Shown here: positions 33,626 through 64,000 of the stretch, in pieces
How the letters are laid out: the number at the start of each line of letters is the position of its first letter
Numbering within the stretch: the stretch's first letter is position 1
Assembly: GCA_035236585.1 (NCBI GenBank)
Contig: CP141135.1
Location: forward strand, 6,978,001-7,042,000
DNA: 64,000 nt
Source of the DNA: Warburgia ugandensis
Lineage: Eukaryota > Streptophyta > Magnoliopsida > Canellales > Canellaceae
Reading direction: 5' to 3'
Notes under the pieces: model-generated
Seen by the model: only the letters and a program-made list of their open reading frames with translations
Databases searched by the model: none
Told to the model about the DNA's origin: nothing
Made by a program: the position numbers and the translations under genes

Positions 33626-36600
33626 ATGGCTTCTACAAGCAATCCTCTCCTTACATCTACTTTCCATGGCACCAAACTGCATCCTCAACCCATACAAAAC
33701 TCACCTCTCTCTTTGCTATTCCTTTCAAGAAGAACTCCCAGACCAACACAATCTCTCCTCCGTCCCCCAAACAAAGGCAAACCCAGTTCAAAAAACCAAG
33801 CACCGAATTCAAATCTCTCTAACTTGCCATCTCAAGCCACGATAGCAGCCTTCACGCTCTCAACCCTATCACAAGCCCCATCAGCTTTAGCCGTAGACAA
33901 TAACACAAACCCAACTACAATCCCACCCCCTATCATGGCAGAAGCTCCAAAACCCAGTAGTTCTTCAGCACCGTTTTCACAAAATTTCCTTGTCACAGCA
34001 CCCAAACCCCAATCTCCATCCCCTGCTTCAGACCTTCCAGAAGGTTCTCAATGGAGATACAGTGAATTCCTAAACGCAGTGAAGAAAGGAAAGGTGGAGA
34101 GAGTTAGATTCAGCAAAGATGGTGGAGCCCTCCAGCTCACAGCCGTCGATGGCCGGAGAGCCTCTGTGATCGTCCCAAATGACCCAGATCTCATTGACAT
34201 CTTGGCAATGAACGGCGTGGATATCTCTGTCTCAGAGGGTGATTCTGGTAACGGTTTATTCAACTTCATTGGTAATTTGCTCTTCCCCGTACTCGCATTT
34301 GCCGGATTGTTCTTCCTTTTCCGACGGGCCCAAGGTGGACCTGGAGGCCCTGGCGGACTCGGGGGACCAATGGATTTTGGTCGCTCAAAATCGAAGTTCC
34401 AAGAAGTACCAGAAACCGGGGTTACATTTGCTGATGTCGCCGGTGCTGATCAGGCGAAGCTTGAATTGCAGGAAGTTGTTGATTTCCTGAAAAACCCAGA
34501 TAAATATACTGCCCTGGGTGCAAAAATTCCCAAGGGTTGTTTACTAGTAGGCCCGCCTGGGACTGGAAAGACTCTACTGGCTCGGGCAGTTGCAGGAGAG
34601 GCTGGCGTTCCATTCTTTTCATGTGCTGCTTCAGAATTCGTTGAATTGTTTGTTGGTGTTGGAGCATCGAGAGTGAGGGATTTATTTGAGAAGGCGAAGT
34701 CGAAAGCACCCTGCATTGTGTTTATTGATGAAATCGATGCTGTGGGAAGGCAGAGAGGTGCTGGACTTGGAGGTGGGAATGATGAGAGGGAGCAGACAAT
34801 TAATCAGCTCTTGACTGAGATGGATGGATTTTCGGGTAATAGTGGTGTGATTGTGCTCGCGGCCACCAACAGACCAGATGTTCTTGATGCCGCATTGTTG
34901 CGACCAGGGAGGTTTGATAGGCAGGTTACTGTAGATAGGCCTGATGTTGCTGGTAGAGTCAAGATCCTTCAGGTATAGTTTCTAACTCTAACTTGACAAA
35001 TTTTCTTGTTTTTAAGGTGTTAAAACGCTTGTATGGTTCTATAACATTGCATAGTATTGGTTAGAAGAAAGTAACGTTAGTAGGAAAATTAACTTGATTT
35101 CTTCTCCAGTTTAACTATTTCTGTGATGTGTATCATGGATCAAGCAGCATGCTTCATTGCTATGAGACGCTATGCCTTGCTTTAAGTATTCTCAGTTTCA
35201 AAATACTTCTTTTGGTTCTTCGTATGAACTTTACTATAGGAGTAATTATTGCAAACTACAGTAGGTCTTGAGATTTTACTCCAGCTTGCACGCTGGATGA
35301 AGAAGGGGAGCCTTGGCGCAATGGTAAAAGTTGTCGTCATGTCACCTTGAGGTCACGGGTTCAAGGCGTGGAAACAGCCTCTTGCAAAAATGCAAGGTAG
35401 AACTGCGTACTATAGGCCCTTGTGGTCCGCCCCTTCCCTGGACCCCGCATAGGTGGGTGCTTCGTGCACCAGGGCTGTCCTTTTTTTGCATGCTGGATGA
35501 ACTTAGCTAGATCCAAACATTTTAGTACTTCAATCTGAACATGCTGTTTCCAAGGTATCGGCACACTATGGAGAAGATTAGGACTTACAAGAATAATTGT
35601 GTTTCTAATTATTGTTCTAACTTATGCTACCTTCACAGGCATTATATATGCTGAATAGACTGTTGGAAGGAGGGAATTGTCAGTTAACTTTTTTTATTCA
35701 TTTCCTGCGCTTCTTGTATTACCTTTTAAGCTCTCTGATCTTGTCTTCCATGCCTTGCTATGTTAAACCATCGTATCACTTATATCTGATAGAAGTTTCA
35801 CTGCAGTAGCATGCTTCTGTTTTCACTTTACTATTCCTTGTATTGGATTTTGGGAGGATTAATCTTCATGTCTTTCTTATATGTATTTAAATATGAAAGA
35901 ATCTTTAAATTTGGACTGCTTTTTTGGACAACACTAAATGCCATCTCATGGAATCTGAACGAGTTCAAGATCAATGTCCTTCATTTGCAGCTTAATGGTG
36001 GCTAATGGGTACTAACTGAAGCAATCATTTACCCAAATAAATTAATTAATTAAATCATGCAAAAATTATATTGGTGATTCAATCCGAGACAGCCTACAAA
36101 CACAAAATCAAATATAGACCTTAAGCTAATTATTATTTTCTTCAGGGACTAACTCAGAAGTAGGAAATCAACTTATGTGACATTTTCTCTTGTTCGATTT
36201 TGAGTGATATGATTAACAAATGCATCTGAAGTTGGCTTAGATTCCACCACTGCATTAGTGTGGTTTGTTGGATGTTTCTATTGTTCATCAGGATGTTCTA
36301 CATAAATGCAATTGGCTCATATATTTCCATCTACTTGAAGCTGGATCATCCCTCAGATACCAAGTACATGATGGAAAACTGAAGACCTATTTTGGACATA
36401 AAATAGTTCATGGTTTAAAATGACTCCCCCTAAATACTGTTTGTTTCACATCAGTGCATCAGCATTTGATAATAGTTTCACACCTTTTGCACAAGTTTGG
36501 GATTATTGCTTCTATATTAGCCAACTTGCCAAAAATGATCTTTTCTTTCACTCTTGAGAGATTCTGCCATAATGATCTTATCTTCAGTAATCATGCAACT

Positions 36601-38750
36601 TCTTGCTGTCTCATTTAAACAAAAGGCTATTAGGTACCATGTTTCATGTCTTGATTATTTCTTTTTGTTTCTTTTAACAAAAGGATATTAGGTTACATGT
36701 TTCACTTCCAGATTATTTCAACCACTGGAAAGCTGTAATAATACTCTGATTCTCTGATGTCAAATATTTTGCACAGATAGCTGATCTTCCTGAGCCATCT
36801 GTGAAATCCAGATTTTGAGCAGGACATTACATATATTATATTCTCAATTATTGGCTTGTTCCACCTATGATCAACCTGGTGTCAATCTTATGTCGGTAAA
36901 ATTTGAAGATTTGATGACCTTATACCAATTAGTTAAAAACTCTGAAGGACGAACTTCTACATATTCTTGAATATGTCTGTTATCTTGTCATACCCAAGGC
37001 TCAAATGTCTCATGCAAGAAGTTCACTTTCAATATTCATTTATGCGTGGTTCAAGAATCTCAGTTTCGAGTGCATTGTCCAATTATATGGGCAATTTAAC
37101 TATTGATGATGTTCATTTGGATAAAATAACAGAGCTGTTATAGAGCTGGTTCTATCAGAGCACAATGACTTTTTTCCAATTATCATTACTAGTAGCCCTG
37201 ATAAAAGTATGTAATCCCAGTAAATCATGATAAATTAAGATGTAAAACTTTGTCATAAGGCAGCTTTGAGGCACGCGGAACTGCTATGTTGTGGTGGACT
37301 GCTCTTATGTTGTTAAATTATGGCATTCTTTTATGTAGTTCTTGACAGTGCCACTTGTATATGGCAGGTGCACTCCAGAGGCAAAGCACTTGCCAAGGAT
37401 GTTGACTTCGAGAAGATAGCCAGAAGAACCCCAGGTTTCACAGGAGCCGATCTACAAAACTTGATGAATGAAGCAGCCATCCTTGCAGCCAGGCGTGACC
37501 TCAAGGAGATAAGCAAAGATGAGATCTCCGATGCTCTCGAAAGAATAATTGCCGGGCCTGAGAAGAAAAATGCTGTAGTTTCAGAGGAGAAGAAGAAACT
37601 TGTAGCCTATCATGGTAACACCATTCTTCCTGTTTGAAACCTTGCTTATATTTGTTGTTGAGCTGCTTCAGGTTTCTGACTGTTTTTATTGACTGTGTTC
37701 ACAGAGGCTGGCCATGCTCTTGTCGGCGCACTCATGCCTGAATATGATCCTGTTGCCAAGATATCCATCATTCCTCGTGGACAAGCAGGAGGATTGACTT
37801 TCTTCGCTCCAAGTGAAGAGAGACTAGAGTCTGGATTGTACAGCCGAAGCTACCTAGAGAATCAGATGGCCGTTGCCCTTGGTGGAAGGTTTGTCTCAGC
37901 GAAACATCTTCATTGATCTTTACTTTCAAATGATTTAGGGGGCTGATTGACCTGGGAATAAAAAAACTGTGAGCAAACTGATCTATGGATATGTGTTATC
38001 CCTTTCTACTGGCATGCAGAAAGCAGGGCAAAATTATTCAGCAATATATCAATTGCAGCTATTACGTTAGGCTGTTGTTCTTAAATAGTCTTGGTGTGTC
38101 ATAAGGCTAACATTAGCAGGGAAGAAAACCATTGATCATGGATTAGTAATCCATGAATTGGTTTTCTCATGCCAAAGAGCTCCTAGAGGATAATCATCCG
38201 CAAGAGCATTGCAGTTAATTCTCCTTGTCATTCATTGTTTTCTTAATGCAGGGTTGCTGAGGAGGTGATCTTCGGGCAAGAGAACGTAACCACAGGAGCA
38301 TCAAATGACTTCATGCAGGTGTCCCGGGTGGCAAGGCAAATGGTTGAAAGGTTTGGGTTTAGTAAAAGGATTGGGCAAGTTGCTATTGGTGGACCTGGCG
38401 GGAATCCCTTCTTGGGTCAACAGGTATGTAAAGTTTAGGACTAAAGAGATCTTTTATTTGGACGCAGTTAGCTATGGAACAGTCACTCTTGTTTATTAAT
38501 TCTTGGTTTCGGTGATCTGATTCCACAGATGTCCTCCCAAAAAGACTATTCAATGGCAACTGCGGATGTGGTTGATGCAGAAGTGAGGGAGCTTGTAGAG
38601 AAGGCATACGCCAGAGCCAAACAGATCATCGCTACTCATATTGACATCCTGCACAAGCTAGCTCAACTTCTCATAGAAAAGGAAACTGTAGATGGGGAAG
38701 AATTTATGAGCCTCTTCATTGATGGCAAAGCCGAATTATTTGTTACTTAA
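33626..38750 (+). CDS. FTSH: Chloroplast thylakoid FtsH protease, FtsH1/FtsH5 (type A) class
   Basis: Five exons: 33626-34972, 37368-37614, 37705-37888, 38252-38423, 38529-38750. All introns are GT-AG and give a 723-residue protein. In order: a Ser/Pro-rich plastid transit peptide (about 1-65); a hydrophobic thylakoid-transfer-like segment ending ALA (about 71-89); a membrane span (about 211-232); Walker A GPPGTGKT (309-316); Walker B IVFIDEID (364-371); second region of homology [18 protein letters not shown] (415-432); zinc site HEAGH (531-535), split by intron 2; and third zinc ligand Asp612 in TTGASND. All catalytic residues are intact. The C-terminus ([14 protein letters not shown]) matches type A subunits, which join type B subunits in a hexamer that degrades photodamaged D1 in photosystem II repair. 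Whether it is FtsH1 or FtsH5 cannot be settled. Intron 1 (2395 bp) carries a SINE. Confidence 0.96.
35302..35487 (+). mobile_element. Au-like SINE in FtsH intron 1
   Basis: Full-length: head GGGGAGCCTTGGCGCAATGG (A box), GGGTTCAAGGC (B box), body CAGCCTCTTGCAAAAATG, 3' GACCCCGCATAGG and GTGCACCAGGGCTGTCC, then a T run. The target duplication of 14 bp has one mismatch: GCACGCTGGATGAA (35288-35301) and GCATGCTGGATGAA (35488-35501). It is in sense orientation relative to FtsH and away from splice sites. Confidence 0.92.
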
Positions 38751-38969
38751 ACCTGACACCTTACCCCTTCGGTCTGTTGTATTGTAAATTCATATACATT
38801 GAGAAGAGAGAATTTCATAAATGGCAACACATGCATTAATGTAAACAAGGGTTCTCTTTATATTACATTTTCTGTTGACAAACAAAACCCCAAATTACAG
38901 TTAAAACTCTGCATGTTTGTGTAAACTGGGAGGGTAATTGGTCTTTTGTCTTTCATATGGAAGAATTAT
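38751..38969. other. Convergent 3' UTR interval of FtsH and BSK1
   Basis: Only 219 bp separate the two stop codons. AT-rich sequence with AATTTCATAAATGG and ATTAATGTAAAC on one side, and TTTATATTACATTT readable on the other, could serve as poly(A) signals for either gene. The mature transcripts probably overlap here. Confidence 0.6.
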
Positions 38970-56449
<17,480 letters not shown>

Positions 56450-56640
56450 GACTGCTTTTGCTTTGATGATGAGAGAAGATAGTTTATGTTCTTCTCCCTG
56501 GGATGACTGCTGCAGCTGCCGTCTTTGTTCCAGAGAGAGAGAGGAAGAGAAATTATAACAAAACAGAAAAGGGTGGAAAACTAAAATTACATGAGGGGAA
56601 ATGGTGGAAGGGGAAGAAAAGGTGAAGAGATTTGTGCGTG

Positions 56641-56680
<40 letters not shown>

Positions 56681-57200
56681 AATAAAAGAGAGAGAATGAG
56701 AGATCTAAATGTTTGTCCGGAGAGAGAGAGAGGTGATAGAGATGTCCTCTCTCTCGCTCTCTCTCTCTCTCTCTTCCCCCATTTTTCCCCCTTGTTTTTT
56801 TACTCCACGGCTTCTGATTTTGAAGGCTATTTCTGTTGTGGACAGTTTTTCCAATTTCTCGCGCTTTTCCCCTTTGTCCGAAGCGAACGTACACGCTTTA
56901 TTCGATGGAGTTTCCCGTGGGTTGATGGTCGTGTCCTGGGAGGCAACTCAACTCGTCCTGGCTTTGGTTTTGGGTCAGCCCCATGGAAAACTCCTGATAG
57001 AAACATACAATTACCAAACAAGAAAAACTCTAATAGAGAGATGATGATCATTAAAGAAAATTCAACCCTATAAACCCATTTTCTTTCTAATTTGAATTTG
57101 AATTTGATTGAATAAATAAATTTGGTTGCCTCGATCAAATTATCCCAATATTTCAATCTATAATCTGGTTTAAGGTTCATTCCTAGAAGTTTTCTTGTCT
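56450..57200 (-). promoter_or_regulatory. BSK1 5' leader and proximal promoter region with CT/GA tracts
   Basis: Upstream of the BSK1 ATG lie a CT run (56642-56678), short GA runs (56690-56735) and a second CT run (about 56744-56773). On the BSK1 strand these read as GA, CT, GA and could pair within a transcript. A TTTATAGGGTT sequence (minus strand, about 57064-57076) combines a TATA-like and a telo-box-like motif about 610 bp upstream of the ATG. No transcription start can be fixed. Confidence 0.4.
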
Positions 57201-60200
57201 TTTCTTTTCTTTTTCTTGCTATTTCGATTGTTGAACATTAATTTTAGCGTGCTGATTTGCATGAGCACCTTTAGTTTTAATTAGACAGGATCATTTAAGT
57301 TATTTTCATAATGATAAAGATTTATTCAGACCAGACTAAAGGAAACGAGTCAACTCAAATCAAAATAGAATCAAAAGCAGGTTCTTTCTATGAAAGAGAA
57401 GAAAATATTCAATTAATTGGGTTCAAGTCATATTAGCCCACAGAAGTTGGAATCCTAGTCATATTAGCCCACAGAAGTTGGAATCCTATTGGTGCATTGC
57501 CCCAAACAGACAAGCTTAGGTTTCATTCCTAAAATATACACCAAAACTTGTGTGTATATCATGGCAACCTTAAATATATCAGGACATAAAAATATCTCGC
57601 GGTATGAGAAATGGGATGAGAAAATATGGGGCGCGTCGGCTGTATCTGTTTGTTTCCGGTGATTTCGGCCAGTGTAAGCCCACCGTTTCACACCCACTTA
57701 CTCGTCTTACGGCTCTTCAGTCTTCCCCCACGTCCTCTTCCCTCCAGCTCACGTGCATGTCCTATTTCTTTTATTTCCCTTTTTAACCCTGTCATTAGCA
57801 CGTCCTAATCAATGTTATAGTAAATCACCATCTATTGTTGTTATAGCATCCTAATCAAAGTGTAATATTTTTCCATGGAGATCGATATCGTTGTAATGCT
57901 TTTTAGACAAAGATCGATGGTTGGATTGTCTGCGCCAAGTCTCATCATCCCCAACTGCAATTCGAGTTTAATTTCGATTAGAAGTACTCTGCTGACGTTC
58001 CCAGTCATACGATAAACTTTGTGAAAGGGTAGATTAGTCATTTAAAAAATTTATTTCACTTTTGTAATTATCATGCATTTTTAGCATAAATGGTGTAATA
58101 GAGTGGGGTAATTTAGGGAATAGATGATATAAAACAATGTATGGATGAGATGCATTTATTAATGATCTTTGCTTCCCAATTTGTACCTGCATATTAGTTG
58201 TTGAAGTGTCTAAGGAGCTGCTTGTTATGTTTGCCAATGAAAGGATGTGGGAGGTGCATAAAATGATGGAAATACTAATCTAATGCTATGTATAAGCTAG
58301 AACATATATAAAAGTTACCATTAGGAATTGAAGACATGCTCGTTTTAATATCCACTTCATTTATTGCCACCAATTTAATTGGTTCGATCGATCATTTATG
58401 TCCCTAAATGGAATGTCCTGGTAACATATATTGTATAATAAGCAATGCCGATCATTGATATTTAATTCTAGAGCCCTCTTAATAGCGTTGAATTGACACT
58501 TATGAGTGTATCAACCTTTAAAGCAAGTTTGACATATATTTAAGAAAACTTTTGCCCTTATTGTTGCAAAATAAATACTAGTTTTTGGCCCATGTTAATC
58601 CCCTTGTCATTGAGATACAATTCTGTATATTGTTAAGCAATTAGCATTTGACCAGAAACTAGGAAAGGTGGGTAAGAAAATAAAGGACAGATTTTAGGTG
58701 ACTAACCAACACATTTCTAGCCATTTTTCAATGCTCTTCTTGTGTCGTTATCGATGTTCATTAAGTATATATATGGGCGACAAAAATATAAATTATCAGG
58801 CAAAGCTAATAAGCTGGTTCAAGTTTTTATCATATAGTGGGCTATTGGAAAACGAGCATTGTGGATTCTTGTGAATAATTTTACTACAAGCAACATATCA
58901 ATCCTAGATCATCGAAGAGTCTGAGCGCTTTGACGCGTGCTGTGGTTGGCATGGGACCATGCCAGACATCCCTTGAAATGTCACAGGAAGACTAGTTGCC
59001 TTCACCAACCATGCAGAGGGTCAGGGTGGGGTCTTTGGGACGTCATTTGTGTTAGCGTAGAAGTAGGCTGATATCGGGATTGTAAGGTTGGAATCAGTTG
59101 GAGAATTGTTTATGGGTTAAACTATGGCTGGGGGGGATAGAAAAATAGTGGACCATGAGTGCGACAAAACGAATATTAGGGGGTGCGAGCGGTTCCTGAA
59201 AACAATCCATCAGATTGGCTTTTAGGTAGGAGGACGACATGAGAGGTCATATACCATATCAAATGTTGATACTTGTGCACATTTTCAATATCTTTTGTTT
59301 CTTGGTTTTGAGAGGTTTATGAACAAGGTGAGGGATAAACAGTAGTTGGCTTCTCTCTCTCTCTCTCTCTCACCAACCACATAATCATGATTAAAGTGAT
59401 GATAATGACGACGATGATGGCTATGTTTAGGAGAAGGAGAGAAACAAAGGGGTCCTACGTATCTTTAGTGGGAATCTTTTGGTCTTCCAGCTGCAAATAT
59501 AGATGTTGGTGATATTATATGTGTAAATTTATTTATATGAGGAATAATGCTCTAGCATGCAATGTACGTAAAAGTTCCCATCAGATGTACAACGATTGGA
59601 TTTGGAACACGAATATAATGTTGGCATGATGCACACTATCGGTGAAGCGAGATCCACAGTGGAGATGCCATATATATGTAGATATAAAAGTTATTCCTAT
59701 CAGGCAATCTTAATTGCTTGCCTTCTGTCTTGCAAATGGACAGTTAAATAATTGGTATTGGCAGAAGATATGAAGCCAAATCTTTTGGGTGCATGATCAG
59801 TTTGATTTTTGGTCATTGACATTAAGGTGAAGGGCCACAAATGGATGTCCATAACTTACTGTGCTAGATGTCTCCTATTCTACAGGTTCAGTAGAGGAGT
59901 TACTGGACACTTCCTGCACGATTTAGTATTTGATTTAGTATTTGGAATTTGAAGGTATTTCTGGTATGTTTGTATCCTTGTATATCTGATCTTTTGCCTT
60001 TTGGGGTCGAAATAGGGTTAATGTGAGAGACAAGAAGTTGGTTTGTGATTGTCAATCGCAGTGACCAGTCCAGCAATTACATCAACAACAGATAAGACGA
60101 TTTGTCCGTAGAACCATTTCTTTGGTAGAGAAGGAAGATATCCTAGGAGTTCTTGAAGGAGAACTTTCAGTTAGGTGAGTCAGTTGCGTGCAAGTTCTAG

Positions 60201-62229
60201 CAAAAGAAAGTGATTTCTATAGCTGCTCTCACAAAGGACAGCTATATTTGCTGGAGTTGGACCAATGATCCATATAGATGATGATGAAGAAGAGAACAAA
60301 GTCAGAAAATTCAAAAAAGAAGAGTGATTTGACTGAATTGAAGTTTCAAACTATATAGTTTGTGAAAGTTGACCAAGAATAAAGTTGTTCTCTTGGGAAA
60401 ACCCCGTCAGACCTATTCACACCTCTAGCTAAGATTTATTGGACTAAAGTCTATAACATAATTCCTTGTTGAATGACGAGTGGACATGAACCCCCTACCT
60501 CCTGGTCGCGAAAGAAGGTGCTCACTCAACTTGGTTCTATGCTCGAGCTCTTGTATACAGTAGTCTACAAGATTGTTGCAAAACTCCCTGAACCTGGTCT
60601 CACCTTAATCTACGAGGGTAATCCTTCCTAGTTTATGCAAATTTGGTCTTCTTATGGGATTGTCTGATTTGACTCCATTTTCGCTTTGTTAGGTTCTCAT
60701 TTGTATTCGAGGTTTTAACAGTTGCCCCGTATACTGTTATCTAATACATGATTTTTTTCCTTCTATTGGCAACAAAGAAAGCCGTGAATGGAGTTTTCAA
60801 CCATTGCCCCATATACTCTATTATTTGAGCCAAAGTTTCCAACCATTGCTCGGATTATATGGCGCAAATGGTTGGAGGCTAGTCAGCACTGGGCATGCTA
60901 ATGTGTCGACGTGCTATTGGTGCTTTTAGAAGAAGTCAAAGGTTTCTAAAATGACCAAGATAACTCCAATACCAAAATAGACTGTGATTTATGACTTCTG
61001 GGAGGCAGCCTATTTCCTTTAGAAGATAACAGCCATTATGTTGGTTGACATACTCCATATGTCGGAAAGCCTTAATCAAGGGTGTTAGGCCAAGTGACTT
61101 TTACAGTGAATACCTATCGGCAATCGACACATCATCTGAGCTATAACAACACTTGGAGGCCCTACATCCAACTGAAAGTCTCTTTTCCTTCCATAACAAA
61201 TTTTAGTTTAATAAAGTTGTTAGGCCTGGGAACCTTGATAATGTCGAGTTCCACAACTTGGTTCCGTTGAGCAAGGGTCCCATTATTTTACCTCCTAATC
61301 ATGGCCATATCTTTCTCTAAGCCAAACATGTTCGTAACACTCCATTTACTTCCACTCCAAATGCTGCGTGGCTAGTTAAATGAGTAGTGATCCAACTTAG
61401 AGAATGTCTACTTCAATTAGCCCACCGTGACAGAAAAAGAATTTCCCTTGTTTGCGGCTAATCTTCTGTTTCTTTCACACATGTACATATTCGTTGCTGG
61501 TTGGGAACGAGCTTGTTTGTGACGCATAAGAAGGCTTGAAAGTGAAGGTACTTACATATGTTTACTATTGAGGTTTTCCTACGGCTTCAGTTGAGATATT
61601 TGATACGGCTTGTAGCTGGAACCATTATTGAAACTCCTCAAAGGGGTCAAGTTCGATTGTGCCCAGGGTGAGGACTACTGTTGGCCAAGAATTCTGAGAA
61701 GAAGCCCATATTTTCCACCCCTTTCTTTTAGGCTGGATTGCTTGGTTTCTTTGTCTTTTAAAAGTTTTTCAGTAGCTATAGTTGCAAACAGCAATTCATG
61801 CCACGGTAGTCAGTGATGATATGGGAATATTCAGCGAGACAAATGTTTGAAGATTTTGGAGTTTGGACAAAATCATGAAGAATTTTAAATTAAGACAGAT
61901 CACACACTCGTCTCTCAATTAGATATTTGTTCAAATAGATCTGACTTTACTTGGGTGGCTGCGAATATGAGAGGACTGCGAATATGACCTCGCTTTTCTT
62001 CATTGATCAACACTGCCTCCTTAGAACTAATGTACACTTTAGCAAAGAGTTGTAGCTGCAGGTTTTCACTTGCGGCAAGTTCTTATATTCTACCATCGCT
62101 TGCAGTTTTGTTGGAAGAATACCCACGAATAAAACTGAAATAACTTGTTTGATGATCCAATGTTCCAAACAATAAATCTACCATCAGCTCAAGCTCCAAA
62201 TCCCCAACCACAAAACCCTACTAACCAAT
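57201..62229. other. Gene-poor intergenic region
   Basis: A perfect 31-bp tandem duplication lies at 57427-57457 and 57458-57488, and a CT microsatellite at about 59351-59371. No conserved protein domain was recognised in any frame. The region 59,900-62,200 has a patchy look of old retroelement sequence, but no diagnostic motif was found. Confidence 0.45.
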
Positions 62230-64000
62230 TGTAATATCCTTAATTTTTAGTGTAAATTAAGAAATTTCTAAATAAAATAAATTAAAATTTTATAGATGGA
62301 AATTTTTCTTGAAAACCTAAGAAATTGAAAGTGCTAGTCGATACGAGTCTAACGCCACAAAGAATGTGAAAAACAGAGCTCAAACGAGGGAGTTAGGAGC
62401 CGTTGAAGTTGTAAGGGCATTTTAGTCATTTGATAGAGACATATTACACAGGGGTCCAAATTGATAATGACACCCCAGTCTTCCACACGTCTCTACCAGT
62501 TATGGCGAAATCGCCGGAGAGACCATGAGAAGAGGCGTGGATGGAAGAGGTTCTCTTCCCCTAAGACTCTAAACCCTATATTTACCCTTCCCCAGGAGCC
62601 AAAACGCTTCACCTTGAGCGTTTCTCTGAGTTTTTACTCAGAACCCAACCCTGCAAAGTTCAAACTTTTTCCTGCGAGTGGAACCCGGCAACACTAGCAA
62701 CCCCAACCAGGCGCAAGGTAAGCCTTAAACCCTATTTTCCGTATTTATTAAATAGGAAAAATTAATTAGAAACGCATTTAAAAATCAGAAAAATCAGATT
62801 TCCTGGGAACTCTATGCACGCTACTGTTGGAGTGTGACTTCACGGATGAAACCATGTCCGTTTGAATTTGGGAGAGATCCAACGGTGTGTTTCTCCAGAA
62901 AATGCAAAAACCAGTACCTATGGATGATTTTAGGAATTTGGAAAAAAAGTTTAAAAAACATGGTTTTTGGCAAAATCAGTACAAAAGGAGGGCATAAATG
63001 GATTGAGAGGAAATTTTAAGAAAAATGGTGCAAAAATTGAGCAAAACGGAGCTCTGTAGCTCCGCCAAAGACCCCGGAATCTAATCGTCCCTGCACATGC
63101 GTGCAGTGGTCACGTGTGCAAGAGCTCCTGCGCGGGCTGTCACATTGGGTCGGGACGTGTAGCGTCCTGGCGACCGTGACGCATGTCAGCCCCATTTTGT
63201 GTATGTTTTCACTAAAATTTGATTTTTGGGAGCTAGAGAGGTCCAAATCACGATCCGAAAGAGGTGTTGTGACCATATTGACGATGCGGACTTAGTTTTA
63301 ACTTAAAAACTTATAAATGAACACTTTTAATTTAGAAAACTTTTAAAATAGTGATGTAACTTGTACAGGTGCACTTGAACATACTAATTAAAGGGAGTTA
63401 TTAGCAAGCTAGTTGACTCACATTGAGGTAAGTGACGATAATTAATGTTTTTCCTTGATTTTTAAACCATCTTTAAATATAGAATCATGTGTGATTGTCT
63501 TTTTAATTGAAATTATCATTTATCGTAAATTTCATGTGACCTTGAGTACATTATAATTATTCCAAATTGAAATTTTTTATTGAATAAACTTATTTCAAAT
63601 GTTTTTATAAGCATGATGTTAATTAATTATGCTTAAATAGAGACTTATTGATTATTATATCTTGTAAATGCATGGATTTACATAGAAATAAGATAGAGGC
63701 TTATTAGTTGGTCCTTTTATAGGCTAACCCCAAGATGAGAGGCATGTCTTGGGAATTGCGAGCTATGAGTGCTCTTGAGTTTTAACATATATACATGATT
63801 TCCGTGTTTTATATTTGATGACGGGTGCTCTCGCCTGGTGGGCTTCATGCTAGGAGGGATAGGGCCGGCCACCCACCCTCCGAGATTGTGATGTGATGAT
63901 ATTGTGATATGATAGACACATGCCCATAAATGGCATTCGGTAGGGGTTTAGTAATATGGATAATCCACACTACCGGTCTGAGCCTTTCCATGGGGACAGA
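62230..64000 (+). mobile_element. Start of a long LTR, related to 43052-47571; runs off the window
   Basis: Begins TGTAATATCCTTAATTTTTA and follows the same order of conserved phrases as the BSK1-intron solo LTR: TTTTAGTCATTTGATAG, the GATAATGACACCCC region, then near 63,690 AGAGGCTTATTAGTTGG, CATGCTAGGAGGGATAGGG, GGTAGGGGTTTAGTAATATG and CCTTTCCATGGGGA. It has no LINE insertion at the equivalent site. Its end, and whether it is solo or part of a complete element, lie beyond position 64000. Confidence 0.8.

Overview
The window is nuclear DNA from a flowering plant. This follows from intron-split genes with GT-AG junctions, a plastid-targeted FtsH protease, a plant-specific BSK kinase, plant-type RTE LINEs, Ty1/copia and Ty3/gypsy debris, and several copies of a tRNA-derived SINE that looks like the angiosperm Au-SINE family. 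The species cannot be fixed from sequence alone.

Layout. Positions 1-16,500 hold a decaying tandem array of DUF241 (PF03087) genes on the minus strand: one intact single-exon gene (4155-5078) and two dead copies (9600-10376 and 15128-16022). Each shares an upstream motif, and a fourth copy of that motif at about 206 suggests another gene left of the window. A Ty3/gypsy relic with gag joined to RT (7545-8130) lies among them. Positions 16,500-33,500 are AT-rich and gene-poor: a solo LTR (22497-25685, target duplication TTATG) and a dead but nearly complete copia element (26742-31760).

Positions 33,626-56,449 are the genic core. Two genes converge tail to tail with 219 bp between stop codons. 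On the plus strand is a five-exon chloroplast FtsH protease of the FtsH1/FtsH5 (type A) class, 723 residues. On the minus strand is a nine-exon BSK1-like brassinosteroid-signalling pseudokinase, 502 residues, spread over 17.5 kb. BSK1 intron 3 is 12.3 kb and has absorbed a 4.5-kb solo LTR with a LINE nested in it, a young SINE, a near full-length RTE LINE and a 38-bp LINE-tail insertion. All reconstructed splice junctions keep frame, so both genes look functional despite this load.

Positions 56,450-64,000 hold the BSK1 5' region (CT/GA tracts), a gene-poor stretch, and from 62230 the start of another long LTR related to the one in the BSK1 intron. It runs off the window end.

The two core genes act separately: photosystem II repair in thylakoids, and brassinosteroid/immune signalling at the plasma membrane. 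I see no operon-like or defence-like system and no convincing new molecular system. The most informative signals are the DUF241-BSK linkage, the record of nested insertions, and some unusual repeat architectures.
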